64,000 bases of DNA from DASYTH01 sp035942955 (lineage in GTDB: Bacteria > Actinomycetota > Actinomycetes > Mycobacteriales > Pseudonocardiaceae): the NCBI RefSeq assembly GCF_035942955.1, contig NZ_DASZCQ010000228.1:1-64000 (forward strand), written 5' to 3'. The notes under the pieces were generated by a model. The model was not told the DNA's origin. It ran no database searches and saw nothing but the letters and a program-made list of their open reading frames with translations. Numbering within the stretch: the first letter of the stretch is position 1; each line of letters starts with the position of its first letter. The position numbers and the translations under genes were made by a program. Below are positions 53,501-62,500 of the stretch, piece after piece.

Positions 53501-56500
53501 ACGACAGCGGGATGAACGCCGGACGCTCGACCGGTTCGAGGGCCGGGCGGCGCGGCCCGGACTCGATGGCGGCCAGCGATGCGGCGAGCCCGGCCACCGT
53601 CGGCGCCTCGAACACCGCCCGCACCTGCAGCTCCACCGCGAACACGGGGCGCAGCCGGGCGACAAGACGGGTGGCCAGCAGGGAATGCCCGCCCAGGCCG
53701 AAGAAGTTGTCGTCCACCCCCACCGCCGGCACGCCGAGCAGCTCGGCGAACAGCCCGGCCAGCACCTCCTCCACCGGCGTGCGCGGCGCCCCACCCGTCG
53801 TCCGCGACCGCGGCTCGGGATCGGGCAGGGCCTTGCGGTCGACCTTGCCGGAGGGCAACATCGGCAACCGGTCCAGCACCACGATGTCCGACGGCACCAT
53901 GTACCGCGGCAACCGGTCCCGCAGCTGCGCCCGTAGCGCGGCAACGTCGAATCGCCGAGCGGGATGGTTGCCCAAAGAGGACAACGCAACCCGGGCCGGC
54001 GTCCCCCTGTACACCTGCCGCGGCTCACCGTCCGTCTGGAACACCACGTCCAGCGCGCCCTCGGTCCCCCGCGCCGCCCAGGTGACCGCGACGTGGTAGC
54101 CCAACTCGGCACCCAGCCGGTGGAAGTCCTCCGGGTCCGGCCCATCCGTCAACCGCCCGTTGGGCACTCCCGTCACGCGTATCCGGTCTGGCCGTTGCCG
54201 CAATACCTCGTCGAGCGCGTCCAGCGCGATCACCTGCTCGACGATCGGCTCCCGTGGAGGTGTCTTGTTCAGCACGACGTCGTAGCGGTAGCGGGTCAGC
54301 TCGTTGTGATGCATCCCGCGCTTGACCCACAGGTCCGCCTCACCCAAACCGAGCGCGGCCCAGAAGCCGGGGTCCAGCAGCAGCTCCGGCTCGGGTCCGG
54401 TTCGGCCGGTGGCCGCCCGGAAGTGGTCCAGCAGCCGCAGGTTGCGGATGTCGCCGAGGAACAGCGCACCGCCGGGGAGGAGCCGGTCGAACGCCGAGCG
54501 GACCACGTCCACCAGGTAGTCGACGCTGGGGAAGTACTGCACGACCGAGTTGAGGATGATCGTGTCGAACTCCCCGTCCGGCAGATCGTGCGCCGGCCGC
54601 GCCTCCAGCAGGACGTTCGCGCCAATCTCACGGCGCAGGTTGGCGATCGCCTGCTCGGACAGGTCGATGCCGTGGTAGAAATCGCAACGAGGAGCCACCT
54701 CGGACAGGATCAGGCCGCTGCCGACCCCGATCTCCAACACCCGCCGAGGCTGGAGGGCCATGATCCGCTCGATGGTCGCCGCATGCCATTCGCGCAGCTC
54801 GGCCACCGGGATCGGCGCACCGTCGTAGCTGGAGTTCCACCCCACAAAAGCATCCGAAGCGCCGGCGAACACCGCATCGTGCAGCGCCCGCCACTGCCCC
54901 ACCTGCTCGGCCTCGGCCCCCTCATCCCGACCCGCCGCCGGAACGACGTACGCCACCAGCCGATCCTCCCGGACGACGACAACCGACTGCCCCACCGACG
55001 AGTGCTCCGCCAGCACGGATTCGATCTCTCCCGGCTCGATCCGGTACCCGCGGATCTTGACCTGATCATCGGATCGACCCACGAACACCAAACGCCCATC
55101 CGGCAACCACCGCACCAGATCCCCCGTGCGATACAACCGGCTTCCGTCGCCGAAGGGGTTTGCCACGAACCGCTCCGCCGTCAAAGCCGGCCGGCCCAGA
55201 TACCCGCGCGCCAGGCCAGACCCACCCAGGTACAACTCCCCCACCACCCCCGGCGGCACCGGCCGCAGCCCCGCGTCCAGCACGTAGGCCCGCGTGCCGG
55301 GGTCGGGGATGCCAATCGGCACAAGGAGATCGTCGGGATCACACGCCCCGAGGGAGGAGTTCACGGTGGCCTCGGTCGGACCATAGGCGTTGAACATCCG
55401 CCGCCCCGGAGCCCACCGCCGCACCAACTCCGGCAACACCCGCTCCGTCCCCGCCAGCAGCACCGAATCCTCCGGCAGCACGCACTCCGCGGGCAGCTCG
55501 GCCAACAGCGACGGCGGCAGGATCATGAAGTTCACCCGGTGCGCCACCGCATACTCCGTCAACGCCGGACCGGGCACCCGACGCTCGGCCGGCACCACGA
55601 CCAGGCAGCCACCGGACAGCAACCCCAGGCACAGATCCCAGAACGCCACATCGAAACTCGGCGACGCGAACTGCAACACCCGGCTGTGCCGCCCCACCCC
55701 GAACCGCTCCACCTGTGTCGCCACCAGGCCGGTGACCCCAGCGTGCGTGACGACGACTCCCTTGGGCCGTCCCGACGATCCGGACGTGTAGATCACGTAC
55801 GCCGCGTTCTCCGGCAGCAACGACACCTCCGGCGCGACGGACGGGTAACCGTCGGCATTCCACAACCGATCGATCACCAGTACGGGATTCGCGTCCTGCA
55901 GCATGAGGTCGATGCGGTCGCGCGGGAGATCCGGGTCGATCGGCAGATACGCAGCCCCCGCCTTGAGCACCGCCAGCTGCGCCACGATCATCTCCACCGA
56001 CCGCGGCACCGCCAGCGCCACCACCCGCTCCGAACCCGCACCCCGCTCCACCAACGCGTGCGCCAACCGATTCGCCCACGCATCCAACTCCGCGTACGAC
56101 AGCGACTCGTCCTCGAACACCACAGCGGTGGCGTCGGGTCGTTGCCGGACCTGAGCGTCGAACAGCTCCGGGAACGTGGCCAGGCCGAGGTCACGAACGG
56201 TTCCGCTCCACGGGCCGAGCACGCGCTCCCGCTCGTCGTCGGCGAGCAGGTCGACCTCGCCGATCGGCCGGTCCGGATCGGCCACCACGGCCCGCAGCAG
56301 CCGCTCAAGGCGGGCCAGCAAAGTGTCTACTGTGGATCGATTGAGGACCTCGCTGCTGTACTCCATGATCCCGTCGATCCCGTCCGGCCGTTCGGTCAGC
56401 GACAGAGAAAGGTCGAACTTCGACGTGCCGGTCGTCACCGGGATCTCCGTGACGGTCAACCCGGGCAGCGTCACGTCGGCGCGGGCGTTGTTCTGCCCGG

Positions 56501-59500
56501 CGATCATCACCTGGAACAGCGGGTGGTAGGACAGCGTCCGGGCCGGGTTCAGCTCCTCCACCAGCCGCTCGAACGGCACGTCCTGGTGTGCGTGCGCGTC
56601 CAGGTTGCGCTCCCGCGCCTGGATCAGTAGCTCCCGGAACGACGGATCTCCCGAGGTGTCCACCCGCAACACCAGCGTGTTGACGAAGAACCCGACAAGG
56701 TCGTCAAGGGCCTGGTCGGTGCGTCCGGCGATCGGTGTGCCGATCGGGATGTCCGTGCCGGCGCCCAGCCGGGTCAGCAGCGCGGCCAGCGCGGCATGCG
56801 CCACCATGAACACGGTCGCCCCGCACGCGCGGGCCAGTCCGATCAACCCGGCGCACAGCTCGGCGTCCCAGGAGAAGGTGTAGAGCACGCCCCGGTACGA
56901 GGAGACCGCGGAATGCGGCCGGTCCAGCGGCAGCTCGATCCGCTCGGGCAGCCCGGCGAGCGTCTCCCGCCAGTAGTCCAGTTGGGACTCGCCAAGGTTC
57001 TGCTGCCACAGCGTGTAGTCCGCGTACTGGACCGGCAGCGGCAGCCAGCAGGGCGCCTCGCCGCGGCACCGAGCCGCGTACGCCGCCGCGATGTCCCGCC
57101 ACAGCGGCGCCATCGACCACCCGTCGGAGGCGATGTGGTGAAACACCAGCACCAGCACATGATTCCGGTCGTTCAGCGTCAAAAGCTCGGCCCGCATGGG
57201 AATCCGGGACGCCAGATCGAACGGCGCGCGCACCAGCTCGGTCAGCAGCCGGTCGAGGTCGTCTTCGGCCACCTCGCGGACCCCGAGCTCCACGCCGGCC
57301 GGCAGCACCTCCTGATACGGCGTGTCTTCGTGGAGCGGGAACACGGTCCGCAGCGCCTCGTGCCGGTCCACCACATCGGCCAGCGCGGCCCGCAGCGCGG
57401 CCACGTCCAGCGCCCCGGACAGGCGCCTCACCAGCGGTACATTGTACGTGGCCGACGGGCCCTCCAACCGGTCGAGGAACCACAGTCGCCGCTGCGCGTA
57501 GGACAGCGGCACCCGCTCCGGCCGCCGCTCGACCCGGCACAGCGGTGGTCGCGCACTGTCTACTCCGGACTCCAGCAGCGCGGCCAGCCCCGCGGGTGTC
57601 TGAGTCTCGAACACCGAGCGGACCGCCAGCTCGGCGTCGAACACCGAGCGCACCCGGGCGATCAGCCGGGTGGCCAGCAGCGAGTGGCCGCCGAGGTCGA
57701 AGAAGCCGTCGTCCGGGCCGACCGTCGGGCGGCCGAGCACGTCCGCGAACATCTCGCACAGCAGGTGCTCGCGCGGGGTACGCGGCAACCTTGCCGACCC
57801 GGAGGCGGGCAGCTCCGGCGCGGGCAGGGCCCGGCGGTCCAGCTTCCCGTTCGCGGTGACCGGCAACGCGTCGAGCACGACCACGGCCGACGGCACCATG
57901 TGCTCCGGCAGCCGCCGGGCCGCCAGTGTCCGCACCGACTCGGCGAGCCCGGCCGCGCTCCCGGCCGGCACGACATAGCCGACCAGGCGCACGTCACCGG
58001 GCCGGTCCTCGCGGGCGACGACCACCGCGTGCGCCACGCCAGGATGCGCGGTCATGGTCGCGGCGATCTCGCCGGGCTCCACCCGGAACCCGCGGATCTT
58101 GATCTGCTCGTCGGCCCGGCCGAGGAACTCCAGCATGCCGTCGGCCCGGCGGCGGGCCAGGTCGCCGGTCCGGTACATGCGCGCTCCGGGTGAGCCGAAC
58201 GGGTCGGCGGTGAACCGCTCCGCGGTGAGACCCGGCCGGTGGAGGTAGCCGCGGGCGAGCTGCACGCCGGCCAGGTACAGCTCCCCCGGCGTGCCGGGCG
58301 GAACCGGGCGCAGGCGGGCGTCGAGCACGTAGACCCGGGTGTTCCACACCGGACGTCCGATCGGCACGGTCGGGTCGGACGGGTCGTAGGTCCACGACGT
58401 CACGTCGACCGACGCCTCCGTCGGCCCGTAGAGGTTGTGCAGCTCCGCGTCCAGGACGCGGCCGAACCCGGCCGCGACGTCCGGCGGCAGCGCCTCGCCG
58501 CTGCACAGCACCCGGCGCAGGCTCGTGCAGCCGGCCGCGGTCGGTTCGCTCAGGAAGGCCCGGAGCATCGGCGGTACGAAGTGGACGGTCGTGACGCCGT
58601 GGTCGCGGATCAGCCGGGCGAGATAGGCCGGATCCCTGTGCCCGTCCGGCCGCGCCACCACCTCCGTCGCTCCGACGATCAGCGGCCAGAGGAACTCCCA
58701 GACCGACACGTCGAAGCTGGCCGGGGTCTTCTGCAGGACGCGGTCGTCCGGGCCCAGCCCGTACTCGGCCTGCATCCACAGCAGACGGTTGACGATGCCC
58801 TCGTGCGGCACCACGACACCCTTCGGCCGGCCGGTCGAGCCGGACGTGTAGATCACGTATGCCGGGTGGCGGGGGTCGACCGCGACGGTCACCGGCGCGT
58901 CCGGGTACCCGTCGGCGGATACCGGCCCGTCGAGCACGACGGCCGGTTCGGCGTCGGCGAGCATGACCGCGATGCGCTCGGCCGGGTAGTCCGGATCGAT
59001 CGGCAGGTAGGCGGCGCCGGTCTTGAGCACGGCGAGGATGGCGGTGACCAGGTGCACGGACCGGGGCAGCACGATCGCCACGACCCGCTCGGGGCCGGCA
59101 CCGCGGTCGATCAGCCGCCGGGCCAACCGGTTCGACGCCGCGTCCAGCTCGGCATAGCTGAGCAGCTCGCCCTCGAAGATCAGCGCGGGGTGATCCGGGG
59201 ATCGACGGGCCTGCGCGGCAAGCAGATCGGGCACGGTCGTCGCGGGCAGCTCACGGGCCGTCGACGCCCACTCGGCGCGCAGCCCGCGAGATTCGTCGGG
59301 GATGAGCAGGTCGATGTCGCCGATCGGCCGGTCCGGGTCGGCCACCGCGGCGCGCAGCAGGAGCTCGAGCCGGGTGAGCATCGACTCCACTGTGGACCGG
59401 TTGAAGACGTCGGTGTTGTACTCGGCCTGGCCGTCGATGCCGGTCTGCCGCTCGGTCAGCGAGAACCACAGGTCGAACTTGGCCGTGCCGGTGCCGGTCG

Positions 59501-62500
59501 GCAGCTCGTCGACGGTCAGCCCGGGCAGCTCCACGCCGGTCGTTGGCGTGTTCTGCCAGGCCAGCATGGTCTGGAACAGCGGATGATGGGACAGCGAGCG
59601 GGCCGGGTTGAGCTCCTCCACCAACCGCTCGAACGGCACGTCCTGATGTGCGTAGGCGTCGAGGTTGCGTTCCCGCACCCGGCCGAGCAGCTCGCGGAAG
59701 GCCGGGTCGCCGGTCGTGTCCACCCGCAGCACCAGGGTGTTGACGAAGAACCCCACCAGGTCGTCGAGCGCCCGGTCGGTGCGGCCGGCCGCCGGGGTCC
59801 CGATCGGGATGTCTGTGCCGGCCCCGAGCCGGGTCAGCAGGGCGGCCAATGCTGCGTGCACCACCATGAACACGCTCGCCCCGCAGGCACGGGCCAGCTC
59901 CGCGATCCCGGCGTGGAGGTCGGCGTCCCAGGCGAAGCTGAACAGCTCACCGGAGTGCGAGGCGACTGCCGGGTGCGGGCGGTCGGTGGGCAGCTCGATC
60001 CGCTCCGGAAGATCGTGCAGCCTCTCCCGCCAGTAGTCGAGCTGACCCGCGGTGTCGATGTCGTGCTGCCACACCGTGAAGTCGGCGTACTGGACCGGCA
60101 GCGGCGTCCAGTCCGGAGCTTGCCCGGCGCGCCTGGCGGTGTAGGCGGTGGCCAGGTCGCGCCACAGTGGACCCATCGAGGCGCCGTCCGCGGCGATGTG
60201 GTGCACCACGAGGACGAGCACGTGCTCACGGTCCCCGCGCCGGACCAGCTCGGCCCGGATCGGGACGTCCGTCTCGAGGTCGAACACCCGACGCACCGTG
60301 TCCGCGACCGGGGTGTCGGATACGGGCAGCGGCACCTCGTACTCGTCGAGGACATGTTGGTACGGAACACCGTCGCGCTCCGGGAACACCGTGCGCAGCG
60401 CCTCGTGCCGGCCGACCACATCGGACAGGGCCGCACGCAGCGCCGCCACGTCGAGGTCGCCGGTCAGCCGCAGCACCAGCGGCACGTTGTAGGTGGCCGA
60501 GCCGCCGTCGAGCCGGTGCAGGAACCACAGCCGCTGCTGCGCGAACGACAACGGGACCGGCTCGGGCCGCTCGCGTGGCACCAGCGCGGGTCGCGGCGTG
60601 TCCGGCCGCCCGCTCGCCACCAGCTCCGCCAGGCCGGCCGGTGTCGACACATCGAACACCGAGCGCACGGACAGCTCGGCGCCCAGGGCGTCCCGGACCC
60701 ACAGGACCAGCCGGGTGGCCAGCAGCGAATGCCCGCCGAGGGCGAAGAAGTCGTCCTCGGGCCCCACCCGGGCCAGCCCGAGCACCGCGGCGAACATCTC
60801 GCACAGCATCCGCTCGGTCGGCGTCCGGGGCTCGGCGTCCGATGTGGACGCCGGCCGCTCGGGGTCGGGCAGGGCCTTGCGGTCGACCTTGCCGGAGGGC
60901 AGCACCGGCAACCGGTCCAGCACCACGAACGCCGATGGCACCATGTACCGCGGCAACCGGTCCCGCAGCTGCGTCCGCAGCGCGGCAACGTCGAACCGCC
61001 GAGCGGGATGGTTGCCCAAGGAGGCCAACGGCACCCGAGCAGGCGCACCTCGATACACCTGCCGGGGTTCGCCGTCTGCCTGGAACACCACGTCCAGCGC
61101 GCCGTCGGTTCCCCGCGCCGCCCAGGTCACCGCCACCCGATAACCATGCTCGGCACCAAGCCGGTGGAGATCTTCTGGGTCCGGTCCGTCGGTCAGCCGC
61201 CCGTTCGGGACCCCGGTGATCCGCAGCCGGTCCGTCCGCCGCTCCAAGGCCTCGGCGAGCCCATCGAACCCGACGACTTCCTCATCGATCGGTGGCCGCG
61301 GAGGTGCCTTGCGCAGCACGACGTCGTAGCGGTAACGGGTCAGCTCATTGTGGTGCACTCCGCGCTTGACCCACAGATCCACCTCGCCCAAGCCGAGCGC
61401 GGCCCAGAAGCCGGGGTCCAGCAGCAGCTCCGGCTCGGGTCCGGTTCGGCCGGTGGCCGTTCGGAAGTGGTCCAGCAGCCGCAGGTTACGGATGTCGCCG
61501 AGGAACAGCGCACCGCCCGGGAGGAGCCGGTCGAACGCCGAGCGGACCACGTCCACCAGGTAGTCGACGCTGGGGAAGTACTGCACGACCGAGTTGAGGA
61601 TGATCGTGTCGAACTCCCCGTCCGGCAGATCGTGCGCCGGCCGGGCTTCCAGGCGTACGTTCGCGCCAACCTTTCGGCGGAGGTTGGCAATCGCCCGTTC
61701 GGACAGGTCGATGCCGTGGTAGGAATCGCAACGAGGAGCCACCTCGGACAGGATCAGGCCGCTGCCGACGCCGATCTCCAACATGCGCTGCGGGTTGAGC
61801 GCCAGGATGCGCTCCACGGTGGACGTGTGCCATTCGCGCAGCTCGGATAGCGGAATCGGCTCGCCGTCGTAGCTGGAGTTCCACCCCACGAAGCGATCCG
61901 CCCCGGCGCCGGCGAACACCGCGTCGTGCAGCTCCCGCCACTGCCCCACCTGCTCGGCCTCGGCCCGCTCGTCCCGACCCCCCGCCGGGACGACGTAGGC
62001 CACCAACCGGTCCTCACGCGCGAGGACGACCGATTGGCCGACGGCCGAATGCTCAGCGAGCACGGACTCGATCTCCCCCGGTTCGATCCGATACCCGCGG
62101 ATCTTGACCTGATCATCGGCCCGACCCACGAACACCAAACGCCCGTCCGGCAACCACCGCACCAGATCCCCCGTGCGATACAACCGGCTGCCACGACCGA
62201 AAGGGTTGGCGACGAACCGCTCCGCCGTCAAAGCCGGCCGGCCCAGATACCCGCGCGCCAGGCCAGACCCACCCAGGTACAACTCCCCCACCACCCCCGG
62301 CGGCACCGGCTTCAGTCCCGCGTCCAGCACGTACGCACTGGTCCCAGGATCCGGAAACCCAATCGGCACAAGGGATTCAGCGGGGTCACATTCGCCGAGC
62401 GTCGAGTTCACCGTCGCCTCGGTCGGACCATAGGCGTTGAACATCCGCCGCCCCGGAGCCCACCGCCGCACCAACTCCGGCGACACCCGCTCCGTCCCCG

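Noticed and set aside
58239..61850. Plus-strand open frame of about 1203 codons opposite the NRPS
   Set aside because: Same reason: antisense to well-defined A, C and MT domains, with no recognisable protein motif.
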